The notes under the pieces are model-generated. The model saw only the letters and a list, made by a program, of their open reading frames with translations. It ran no database searches and had not been told where the DNA came from. DNA of 22,025 nucleotides, from the IMG/VR virus record IMGVR_UViG_3300025732_003547, positions 1-22,025 of that record; one strand, given 5' to 3'. How positions within the stretch are numbered: position 1 is the first letter of the stretch; every line of letters starts with the position of its first letter. Below, one piece after another: positions 10,874 through 19,400 of the stretch. Source of the stretch: a virus. The position numbers and the translations under genes are program-made.

Positions 10874-12198
10874 AAAATATTATAATCTTCGGTGCAACAG
10901 GTGACCTCTGTCGTAGGAAACTCATCTCTGCACTGTATGAACTTCATAAGAAACAACTACTTCCAGATGATTATGTAATTACTGGAGCATCAAGAACGGC
11001 ACATACAAAAGAGTCTTGGTTACAAACCTTGGGTTCTTATTCAGAAGACTTTATTCGTCGTTTGAATTATGTTCAATGTGACCTCTCGAATGCTGAAAGT
11101 TTGAAGAAACTGAATCCTGGTGAGGATGTAACCTTCTTTCTTTCAGTTCCACCTGAACGATATGGTGATGCGGTATTAAGTCTCAAATCCACTGGATATT
11201 TGGATGACCCTGAAACAAGTCGGGTGATTATTGAAAAACCTTTTGGATATGATTTGACATCCGCAGAAGAACTACAGCAAATTGTTTCGGATAATCTTCG
11301 AGAGAAACAGGTTTATCGTATTGACCATTATCTAGGAAAGGATACCGTCAATAATATTCTTGCAACTCGATTTAGTAATATTCTTCTTGAACCATTATGG
11401 AATCGTGATTATGTCGAAGAAGTTCAAATCTTTGCAACCGAAACAATTGGTTGTGAAGGTCGAGCACAGTATTATGAGACTGCTGGTGCTGTTCGTGATA
11501 TGTTGCAGAATCATATGTTGCAACTTCTAGCACTGATTGCAATGGAGGCACCTTGTAAGAATAATGCCAAAGAAATCCGCAGAGAAAAGGTTAAGGTTCT
11601 TTCTGCCGCACGACTAGGAACTAAACTGGTCTGTGGACAATATGATGAATATAAGAATGAAAAAGGAGTTGAACTGAATACACAAACTCCAACCTTTGTT
11701 GCTGGAGACATTTACATTGATAACTGGAGATGGCAGGGAGTTCCATTTTACTTTATGACGGGAAAGAAACTTCCTGTGAGTTGTGTTGAGGTTGTCATCA
11801 AACTCAAATCACCTCCAGTTAGATTATTTGAAGGTCATTCTTATAATGACCGTATTGTAATGAGATTTCAACCTGACCCTCACTTTGATATTCAAATTGA
11901 TATTAAGTCACCTGGTCTTGATGATAAAATTGAAACTGCAATTCTGAAGCACAACTATCCAGAAGGTGCTATTGACGGATACGTGAAATTGTTCTATGAT
12001 GCCATTCACAAAGACCAATCTCACTTTGTTCATTCAGAGGAAGTATTAGAATCTTGGAGAATTGTGAATGACCTTCTTTGTGTGGGTAATTCCTGTCCAG
12101 TGAATACAAGACCTTATACTTATTATTCTGGTTCTTGGGGTCCGGTGAATGAAGTTCAAAAAATTACTCAATGGGATTATCCCTTAAAACTCGTATAG
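10870..12198 (+). CDS. zwf: glucose-6-phosphate 1-dehydrogenase
   Basis: A 442-residue protein, about 50 residues shorter than most bacterial enzymes (roughly 490-510). GATGDLCRRKL near residues 7-17 is the NADP-binding fingerprint. RIDHYLGK at 150-157 is the substrate-binding and catalytic site, with the His-Asp pair and lysine. VIIEKPFGYDL just before it is also conserved. The enzyme oxidises glucose-6-phosphate to 6-phosphogluconolactone and makes NADPH, the entry to the oxidative pentose phosphate pathway. It is translationally coupled to talC and followed 10 nt later by gnd, so the three form one metabolic operon. The shortening appears spread over the protein, not a loss of a catalytic block. 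Confidence 0.95.
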   Translation: MKNIIIFGATGDLCRRKLISALYELHKKQLLPDDYVITGASRTAHTKESWLQTLGSYSEDFIRRLNYVQCDLSNAESLKKLNPGEDVTFFLSVPPERYGDAVLSLKSTGYLDDPETSRVIIEKPFGYDLTSAEELQQIVSDNLREKQVYRIDHYLGKDTVNNILATRFSNILLEPLWNRDYVEEVQIFATETIGCEGRAQYYETAGAVRDMLQNHMLQLLALIAMEAPCKNNAKEIRREKVKVLSAARLGTKLVCGQYDEYKNEKGVELNTQTPTFVAGDIYIDNWRWQGVPFYFMTGKKLPVSCVEVVIKLKSPPVRLFEGHSYNDRIVMRFQPDPHFDIQIDIKSPGLDDKIETAILKHNYPEGAIDGYVKLFYDAIHKDQSHFVHSEEVLESWRIVNDLLCVGNSCPVNTRPYTYYSGSWGPVNEVQKITQWDYPLKLV

Positions 12199-12208
12199 GA
12201 GAAAACGT

Positions 12209-13231
12209 ATGAAAGTCGGTCTAATTGGTCTAGGACGAATGGGGGAAGGAATGTCCCGTCGTATGATGAAAGCAGGCATTGAAGTCTGGGGGTATCGTAG
12301 GAATTATGCAAAGGCAAATGAAGCATTTGAGAATGGTTATGTAAATGGAATTGCGACTACGATTGAAAACCTTGTTAAGATAGTTAAAGGTAACAATCAC
12401 CCTGGAATCTTCCAAATGGTGGTTCCAGCAGAAACTGTAGAAGAAACGATTGAAGAACTTCTACTTTACTGTGATGAGGGTGATATTATCATTGACCACG
12501 GAAACAGTAACTTCAAAGATAGTCGCAAACGAGCAGAACGTCTTGCAAAACTAGGTATTCAATATATTGACTGTGGTACTTCTGGTGGAGTTTATGGTCT
12601 TGAACGTGGTTATTGTCTTATGGTTGGAGGTGAAACCACTGCGGTTTCAACTTGCTCTAAAATCTTCTCTGCACTTGCTCCAGACATTCATTCTTGCCCA
12701 CGAACCGACCCTGAAGATGGTGTAACATCAGCAGAACACGGTTGGTTGCATTGCGGTGGTCCAGGTGCAGGACACTTTGTCAAGATGGTACATAATGGCA
12801 TTGAGTACGGCATGATGCAGGCATATGCAGAAGGATTTAACATTCTTAAGAGTGCTAATGCTGGTGCTCAATATGTCAGAGAAGGTGATGCAGAGGTTGC
12901 TCCAATGTCCGACCCAGAATCTTATTGTTATGATATTGATGTCTCTGAGGTTGCTGAGTTATGGCGCCGTGGAAGCGTTGTTAGCAGTTGGTTGCTGGAC
13001 CTCACTGCTGATGTGCTACGCAACAATGGTGGACTGGAGCAGTTCTCTGGAGGGGTCTCAGACAGCGGTGAGGGTCGATGGACGGTCAATGCCGCAGTGG
13101 ACCTGGGAGTACCTGCCCCGGTCATCACCACTGCTCTTTATGAACGATTTAACTCTCGAAATCTTGGAACCTTCGGAGCAAAAATTCTGAATGGTATGAG
13201 GTACATGTTTGGGGGGCATAGTGTAAGGTGA
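12209..13231 (+). CDS. gnd: 6-phosphogluconate dehydrogenase (decarboxylating), short type
   Basis: A 340-residue protein of the short 6PGDH class (the classical dimeric enzyme is about 470 residues). GLIGLGRMGEGMSRR is the dinucleotide-binding loop at residues 4-18. IIDHGNSNFKDS around 94-105 and the SGGVYGLERGYCLMVGG block bind substrate. GHFVKMVHNGIEYGMMQAY contains the catalytic Lys192 and the conserved His195-Asn196 pair. It converts 6-phosphogluconate to ribulose-5-phosphate and CO2 with reduction of NAD(P). AGGAG stands about 7 nt before the ATG. With talC and zwf it completes the phage pentose phosphate set. The GTGA at its end may couple it to a small ORF. Confidence 0.94.
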   Translation: MKVGLIGLGRMGEGMSRRMMKAGIEVWGYRRNYAKANEAFENGYVNGIATTIENLVKIVKGNNHPGIFQMVVPAETVEETIEELLLYCDEGDIIIDHGNSNFKDSRKRAERLAKLGIQYIDCGTSGGVYGLERGYCLMVGGETTAVSTCSKIFSALAPDIHSCPRTDPEDGVTSAEHGWLHCGGPGAGHFVKMVHNGIEYGMMQAYAEGFNILKSANAGAQYVREGDAEVAPMSDPESYCYDIDVSEVAELWRRGSVVSSWLLDLTADVLRNNGGLEQFSGGVSDSGEGRWTVNAAVDLGVPAPVITTALYERFNSRNLGTFGAKILNGMRYMFGGHSVR

Positions 13232-13353
13232 TAAGTTCAGAAACACCTTATAAACTGGCCGAGATTATTCGTGATACTTGGCCAGGTCTTTACAGGAAAC
13301 CTAAAGTATCTTATAATAAAGAAAAGGATAAGAAAGATGAAAAAATATCATGA
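13228..13353 (+). CDS. 41-residue hypothetical protein overlapping the gnd stop
   Basis: GTG at 13228 overlaps the gnd TGA (GTGA), and the frame closes at TGA 13351-13353, 17 nt into the next gene. The product has an N-terminal helix (TPYKLAEIIRDTWPGLYRKP) and a very basic lysine-rich tail. The overlap style and protein-like N-terminus favour a real gene, but it is short and unmatched. Confidence 0.45.
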   Translation: MISSETPYKLAEIIRDTWPGLYRKPKVSYNKEKDKKDEKIS

Positions 13354-13657
13354 AGAATATTTTACAGTAAGAGAAAAAAGAACTCATAAAAAAATTTGTG
13401 ATTGTGGTAATTTTGAAGATGCAATAATGATGTTGCATCTAGACGTACAAACTCGTGAAATTATAAAAAACAAGATACTGATGGACCAAGTGATTGATGT
13501 TGAAATTCCTAAGGCATTGCCAACTAATGAGATTGTAGTGAATATGGATGATGGTGTTGGTGGTTCTTGGAGAGTAGATGATCCAATTGGTAATGTACCT
13601 GGACAATTACCACAAATCAAACTTCCTGATAGACAAGCAGAACCTGTGATAGTATGA
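13337..13657 (+). CDS. 106-residue hypothetical protein
   Basis: The start chosen is ATG 13337 (MKKYHEEYFTVREKRTHKKI), with an AAGGA-type site about 10 nt upstream. The frame is open to 13271, but that part overlaps the 41-residue ORF and looks non-coding. The N-terminal half is charged and helical, with a CDCGNFEDA segment. The C-terminal half is proline- and glycine-rich (GVGGSWRVDDPIGNVPGQLP). No family is recognised. Its stop overlaps the next ATG (ATGA). Confidence 0.6.
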   Translation: MKKYHEEYFTVREKRTHKKICDCGNFEDAIMMLHLDVQTREIIKNKILMDQVIDVEIPKALPTNEIVVNMDDGVGGSWRVDDPIGNVPGQLPQIKLPDRQAEPVIV

Positions 13658-13776
13658 TAAAGAAAATCATTCATTTTTTTGAAAGAGACAAAGATATTAG
13701 TGTTTATGATGAGTTTGATTATATTTTTATAACTTTAAGAGAATTAATTGAAGTTATAAAAACTGGAAATAAATAA
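13654..13776 (+). CDS. 40-residue hypothetical protein
   Basis: ATG 13654 overlaps the previous stop (ATGA); TAA is at 13774-13776. The product (MIKKIIHFFERDKDIS, then YDEFDYIFITLRELIEVIKT) is helical, with mixed charge. Its last codons lie in the late-promoter-like box before the HNH gene. Coupling is the main support; the function is unknown. Confidence 0.5.
   Translation: MIKKIIHFFERDKDISVYDEFDYIFITLRELIEVIKTGNK
13768..13775 (+). promoter_or_regulatory. late-type promoter box AATAAATA before the freestanding HNH gene
   Basis: Matches NATAAATA and ends 19 nt before the ATG at 13795, almost the same spacing as the intron endonucleases. It overlaps the end of a small ORF in very AT-rich DNA, so chance is possible. 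Confidence 0.4.
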
Positions 13777-13794
13777 AAGAAAAAGGAAGTTTTT

Positions 13795-14166
13795 ATGGTT
13801 CCTCTTCATTCACCTTCAGAGTACTTGTTTCATTTACATACAACAAGTTCTGGGGAGGCGAAACGAATGTGGAGACAAAACATAAAAGAAAGTTGGAATC
13901 ATCAATGTGCCTATTGTGGTTCAGAAGAAAATCTCACAATTGATCATATTGTTCCACAGTCAAAAGGAGGAATGGACTTTACAAAGAATGTAATCTGTTG
14001 CTGTCATTCTTGTAATCAATCAAAGGGACATGAGTACTGGAAACTGTGGTATGTTCAACAAGATTTTTATAGTGAAGAAAGGGTTGAAAAAATAGAAGAA
14101 TGGATGAAACCAGATCCTCCTGTTAACTTATTCAAATATCGCCCAAGAAGGAATAATCTAACTTGA
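13795..14166 (+). CDS. freestanding HNH endonuclease
   Basis: A 123-residue HNH nuclease of the zinc-bearing type. CAYCGSEENLTIDHIVPQSK gives the first CxxC pair and the DH catalytic pair. GGMDFTKNVICCCHSCNQSKG gives the central Asn, the second CxxC and the final N/K block. A Shine-Dalgarno (AAAAGGAAG) precedes the ATG. It lies outside any intron, between the metabolic and structural blocks, as is common for mobile HNH genes in T4-like phages. It is unrelated in layout to the cysteine-free HNH protein of intron 3. It could serve as a trans-acting homing enzyme for an ORF-less intron, but nothing in the sequence proves that. Confidence 0.85.
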   Translation: MVPLHSPSEYLFHLHTTSSGEAKRMWRQNIKESWNHQCAYCGSEENLTIDHIVPQSKGGMDFTKNVICCCHSCNQSKGHEYWKLWYVQQDFYSEERVEKIEEWMKPDPPVNLFKYRPRRNNLT

Positions 14167-14202
14167 ATAAATATATCAAAGACAGTATATACTGTTTCTT
14201 TG
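14166..14202 (+). promoter_or_regulatory. late promoter and inverted repeat before the tail fibre genes
   Basis: AATAAATA (14166-14173) matches NATAAATA. It is followed by an inverted repeat at 14177-14202 whose centre, ACAGTATATACTGT (14182-14195), is a perfect palindrome flanked by CAAAG and CTTTG. The repeat would lie at the 5' end of the late transcript and might be a leader hairpin or a protein site. Confidence 0.55.
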
Positions 14203-14222
14203 GTAAATACCGAATGCGATAA

Positions 14223-16076
14223 ATGTCAACTCCGATCAGGATTAAACGCTCTGCTGTTCCTGGTAAAAGACCTACAGTAGACCAACTCTTAAGTGCTGAA
14301 TTAGCCTATAATACTTATGATGGTGAACTCACTGCAAAGAGAGAGCGTCCAGGAATTGGTACAGATATTATTCGTATCGGTGCAGGTGCAACGGTAACTA
14401 ATGTAATCTATGTCACAAAAGACGGAAACGACTCCAACACAGGACTCAAACTCGGAGACGCAAAAGCAACCATCGCAGCAGCAGTCGGAATCGCCTCAGC
14501 AGGTTCCGTTATTAGAGTTAGTGCTGGATCTTATGTAGAAAATAATCCTATTCAAATACCAAATCAAGTTAGCATTGTTGGTGATAGTTTAAGAGAAGTC
14601 TCTGTTACTCCACAAAATCAAGGAGACCTCTTTTATGTTGGTGTCGGAAACTACATTGCTGAGATCGCATTCGTAGGATCTGCAAATACAGGTGCCATTT
14701 TTGCTTTCAATCCAAATAAACCAGTTTATAACGACCAATCACCTTATATTCAGAATTGCACTAACTTCATTCCAAATAGCATCGGAATGAAAGTTGATGG
14801 TAGATATTCTGTTGGACCAACCAAGTCAATGGTTCTTGACTCCTATACACAATACAATCAAGGTGGTATTGGAGTCTCAATTACAAATGAAGGATACGCA
14901 CAGTTAGTTTCACTTTTTACAATCTGTCCAGATACTGCGGTCTTCTGTGGATCTGGTGGTGCTTGTGACTTAACAAACTCCAACGCTTCCTTTGGTAATT
15001 ATGGTTTAGTTTCTGATGGTATTGGACCAAAAAAGTATACTGGGATTGTAACAACTGCTGCAGAAGCAAATAGTGATACTTTTGTTTTAGATTTGAACGT
15101 GTCAACTTATAATGTATCAAATGCAGTTTATGATAATGTCAGTGGTGTAACAACAATTACGACTTCAGCAAATCATAACTTCAGTGTTGGAATGGGAGTG
15201 ACGATTGCAGGTCTTGGATTTACCTGTCCTTCTGGTCCTGGCATTGTAACATATCCAAGTGGAAATTTTGGTTATGTGTTTGAAGTTCAGTCAGTTCCAG
15301 CAGCAAATCAACTTGTAGTTAATGTTGGTCCATCAACTCTTCCTCATACTTATGTTTCTGGTGGTACTGTTAAAATTAATGTCGTAAGACCTTTTGATGG
15401 TCAGGTTGTTTATTTTGATAATTTATATTACACTGTTAATAAGATTATAGTTGGGTCTGGAGGTACTGGATATACAAATACACCAATTATTACAATTGAT
15501 TCTCCATTAACTGATTGGGGAGTTCAGGCAACAGCAGTTGCAGAAGTTGTGAATGGTTCTGTGACTTCTGTTGAAATTGTTTCAAGTGGAAGGGGGTATA
15601 CAACAACACCGAATATTACTATTTCATCACCTGATGTTGGGATAAATACAGCAATAGTTACTTTACAATTACTTCCAACTTATTATTCAATCTTAAGTTC
15701 TACTCCAATTTCCTCTGGAATTTGTACAATTACTGTGACTGAGAATGTTCCTTATGCTGTTGGTGTTGGATCAACAGTGCCATTCTTTAAACAAAGTAGA
15801 GTATTGGCATCTGGACATTCTTTTGAATATATTGGTTCTGGTACAAATATTAATGCTGCTCTTCCTGCTCAAGGTGGTGTTCCAATTCAAGATAATGAAG
15901 TTGATATGAGAAATGGTGGTCTAGTTGTTTATACAAGTACCGATCAATCTGGTAATTTTAGAATTGGTGAAGGTGTGCAAATTGACCAGCAAACTGGGAC
16001 AATTTCGGGTAGATTTTATTCTAAGAGTTTGTTTTCAACAATGACACCATTTATACTCGCATTAGGGGGAGAATAA
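14223..16076 (+). CDS. virion structural protein with beta-helix region, probable tail fibre/adhesin
   Basis: A 617-residue protein. The N-terminus (IKRSAVPGKRPTVDQLLSAE, then NTYDGELTAKRERPG) is a motif seen at the head of many cyanophage tail fibre proteins. Residues about 60-250 (VTKDGNDSNTGLKLGDAKATI onward) read as a right-handed parallel beta-helix of the pectate-lyase/DUF1565 kind. Residues about 410-470 contain two GxGYTxTPxITIxSP repeats. The ending FRIGEGVQIDQQTG and SKSLFSTMTPFIL is also typical of this class. It probably lies on the tail or baseplate and contacts the host surface. Part of the beginning (14401-14510) uses far more C-ending codons than the rest. It is followed 4 nt later by the next structural gene. 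Confidence 0.75.
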   Translation: MSTPIRIKRSAVPGKRPTVDQLLSAELAYNTYDGELTAKRERPGIGTDIIRIGAGATVTNVIYVTKDGNDSNTGLKLGDAKATIAAAVGIASAGSVIRVSAGSYVENNPIQIPNQVSIVGDSLREVSVTPQNQGDLFYVGVGNYIAEIAFVGSANTGAIFAFNPNKPVYNDQSPYIQNCTNFIPNSIGMKVDGRYSVGPTKSMVLDSYTQYNQGGIGVSITNEGYAQLVSLFTICPDTAVFCGSGGACDLTNSNASFGNYGLVSDGIGPKKYTGIVTTAAEANSDTFVLDLNVSTYNVSNAVYDNVSGVTTITTSANHNFSVGMGVTIAGLGFTCPSGPGIVTYPSGNFGYVFEVQSVPAANQLVVNVGPSTLPHTYVSGGTVKINVVRPFDGQVVYFDNLYYTVNKIIVGSGGTGYTNTPIITIDSPLTDWGVQATAVAEVVNGSVTSVEIVSSGRGYTTTPNITISSPDVGINTAIVTLQLLPTYYSILSSTPISSGICTITVTENVPYAVGVGSTVPFFKQSRVLASGHSFEYIGSGTNINAALPAQGGVPIQDNEVDMRNGGLVVYTSTDQSGNFRIGEGVQIDQQTGTISGRFYSKSLFSTMTPFILALGGE

Positions 16077-16080
16077 AAAA

Positions 16081-16422
16081 ATGGCATTAGCACTTAACGT
16101 ATTTAAAACAGTTACTAAAATTGCTCCAACAAGTCCAGTTGGAATCTACACCGCACCAGTTGGATATACCGGAGTTGTCCTTTTAGCACAGGCAGCAAAT
16201 ATTGGAAATAATACTCAAACAATTTCTTTTTCTCATAAAAGGTCAGTTGCAGGAATTGCAGTGACTACAGAAATTTTAAAAAATTATCCAATATCGGCAA
16301 GTGATACTGCAAATCTTCTTGCAGGTAAATTAGTTCTTGAGTCCGGTGATGTTCTTGTATTATCTGCAAGTAGTGAAACTGATATTAAATTTTTAGGAAG
16401 CATTCTAGAAACACTTAACTAA
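16081..16422 (+). CDS. small virion structural protein, cyanophage type
   Basis: A 113-residue protein with a strong ribosome site (AGGGGGAG) before the ATG. The sequence is rich in beta-strand residues and small polar residues, with no cysteine (TSPVGIYTAPVGYTGVVLLA; SGDVLVLSASSETDIKFLGS). It resembles short beta-sandwich proteins next to tail fibre genes in cyanophages, perhaps a fibre cap, hinge or trimer connector. I make the call from position and composition, not from a catalytic motif. Confidence 0.6.
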   Translation: MALALNVFKTVTKIAPTSPVGIYTAPVGYTGVVLLAQAANIGNNTQTISFSHKRSVAGIAVTTEILKNYPISASDTANLLAGKLVLESGDVLVLSASSETDIKFLGSILETLN

Positions 16423-16423
16423 A

Positions 16424-19400
16424 ATGGCAAAATACGTTAGCGGCAGACAAAAAAATCTTAAAGTTGGTATATCATCTTATAGTGAAAATTTAACTTCTCT
16501 AGAGGTTATTGGATCTGCTGTTTTTAGTGGTGAAAGTTCTGGGGAACTTGTTAGAATTAGTCAAATTGGTACTGGTCCTGCTTTAATTGTAGAAGATAGT
16601 GCAAATCCAGATACCACACCTTTTGCAGTTACGACGGATGGTAGAGTTGCAATTGGTCTTGGTCCATCTGGTATTAGTACATTTTATAAGTTAGAAGTTG
16701 ATGGTAATGGTAATGGTGGAGGTGTTCGTTTTGTAAGTGGTGGGCAGGGTGACTTAATCTTTAGTCACTCAAATTTAGTTTCTAATATTCGTGCTGCTGG
16801 ATCTGTTCAACTTGGTCTTGGTGCAAATGGTGAAGATGCAATAAGAATTAATTTGAATAATAATGTTGGTATAGGCACAACTGTACCGACATCAAAATTG
16901 TATGTTGTTGGTGATGGATATTTTACTGGTGTTATTACTGCTTCAAATCTTAATGTAAGTGCAGCATCTTCTTTTGCACAACTTTATGTTTCAGGTATTT
17001 CTACTCTCGCTGCAAATGGTGGAATTACTACAACTGGTGGAGACTTATATGTTGGTGGAGACTTGTATGTTGCCGATGATTTAAGATTTGATGAGTTCAC
17101 TGCAAGAAATATTAACCTCACTGGTATTGGTACTATTGAAACCTTAGATACCACAACTGGTACTATTGACTACTTATCAGGTACTAATATTTCTTATAGT
17201 GGTATTGGCACAATAACAACATTAGATACCACCACAGGTACTATTGATTACTTAACTAATACCAATCTAAACACTTCTGGTATCGGTACTATCACCACTT
17301 TTAATAGTACTAATTCATCCATAACGAATATTAATAGTACGGGTATTAGTACTCTTGGGGTTACAAGTACTACAAACTTAACATCTCAACAACTTTATGT
17401 TTCTGGTGTTTCTACTTTTATAAATTCAATCACTGGAACTATTTCAACTGCAACAAAATTAGAAACTGCAAGAACATTTGAAATTACTGGTGATATTGTA
17501 GCGTCTCCCATTAGTTTTAATGGAACTGGAAATGTATCATTAGCAGCAACAATCCAACCAAACTCTGTTGCTCTTGGATCTGATACTACTGGTGATTATG
17601 TGCAGTCGGTTTCTGGGACTGTAGCACAAATTACAGTTACTGGTGGAACAGGAGAGGGATCTACACCTGTTATATCGATTGCTTCAAATCCAACATTACC
17701 TGGAAACGTAACAGTTGGAAATGATTTACAAGTCAATAATAACTTAAATGTCACTGGTAATATTACAGTTGGTGGCACATCAGGTTTTATTCTTGTAGAG
17801 AATTTTAGCGTCTCTGACGCAGATATTGTTCTCGGTTTTACTACAAATGCTTCAAACCAAGATATTTCTAATGACACTACCGCAAATCATGGTGGTATTG
17901 CTGTTGCATCTACAGAAGGTAATCCTCTTGTAAATCTTAATATTGCTGGTATTGAGACACTACCTGCCACATATAAGAAGTTTATGTGGTTTAAGGCAGG
18001 GTCTTTTGCTGGACTCAATACCGATGCCTGGTTGAGTAATTATGCTATTGGTATTGGTAGTACTCAATTTCCATCAGGTACAAGACTTGCTGCAGGGGCA
18101 GTCCAAATTACTGAGAGAGACTTAGCAGTTGTAAGAAATATCAATGCTTCTGGTATTATAACTGGAACCCTTGCAAATAATCTTACTCTTAATACTTCTG
18201 GAACTGGTCTTTCTGGAGTTGCGACTTATAATAACTCTGGTGCGACAACTTTCACTGTTACCAGCAATGCGACTAGTAACAACACACCCAGTACAATAGT
18301 TGCTCGTGATGCTTCAGGAAACTTTAGTGCAGGAACAATAACCGCAAACTTAATTGGTACTGCTTCTACAGCATCATTCGCTACGACTGCTTACAACTTA
18401 ACTAATGCTGCAAACATCACTACTGGAACTATTAACAGTGCCAGACTATCTGGAACTTATAATATTGATATAATTGGCAATGCAGCAACTTCTGATTATG
18501 CTGATGCAGCAACATATGCCATCAATGCTGGTATTTCTACAAATGTTATTGGTGGAATAGCATCAGTTACTACATTAAATGTTTCTGGAATTACTACACT
18601 TGCTTCTGCAGGTGGTATTACTACAACTGGTGGAGATTTATATGTTGGTGGAGATTTATATGTTATCGATGATTTAGTATTTGATGAATTTACCGCAAGA
18701 AATGGAACAATAACTGGAAGTCTAACTTCAAAACAAGTTGCTTCTCAATATTTTGGAGAATTAAACAGAAATACTCATACATCAATTACTGTAACCTCAG
18801 AGAATAAAACTTCAAATCATAAGTATAGTGGAAGTGGTTCAGCACTTGGGTATTATTTTGATGGAGATGAATCGCCATATCTTCAGTTTATTCCTGGAAA
18901 AACATATAGGTTCGATCAGTCTGATGCTTCAAACACAAACCATCGTTTAAGATTTTATCTTGATGCAAATAAGAATCAAGAATATACTGATGGAGTAACA
19001 TCTAGTGGAACTCCAGGAAACTCTGGTGCATATACAGAAATTGTAGTTACTAAAACTACACCAATAGTTCTTTATTACCAGTCAGATAATGATGTTCTGA
19101 TGGGTAATCAAATACAAACGGTTGGATCGTTTGTATATCTTGCAAATAATGTTGGTGTAGGAACTACAAATCCAGTCCAACAATTCCAAGTTGGGCAGAC
19201 ATTTGTTGTAACTTCAAATACTAATGTTGGTGTAGGAACTACAAATCCAACCGCTAAATTAGATGTTATTGGGCACACTGAACTTGATACTCTTAATGTT
19301 TCTGTTGCTTCTACTACAGGGAGATTGAATGTTTCTGGTCTTACAACAACTCAAACATTACATGTAAGTTCTGGATCTACATTCAGAGATGATATTACAG

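Noticed and set aside
12825-13190. 121-codon open frame on the plus strand inside gnd
   Set aside because: It is out of frame with the strongly conserved 6PGDH sequence and encodes nothing recognisable; a shadow frame.
17596-17877. 93-codon minus-strand frame inside the tail fibre gene
   Set aside because: Low-complexity antisense frame (V/T/P-rich) caused by the repetitive sense sequence.
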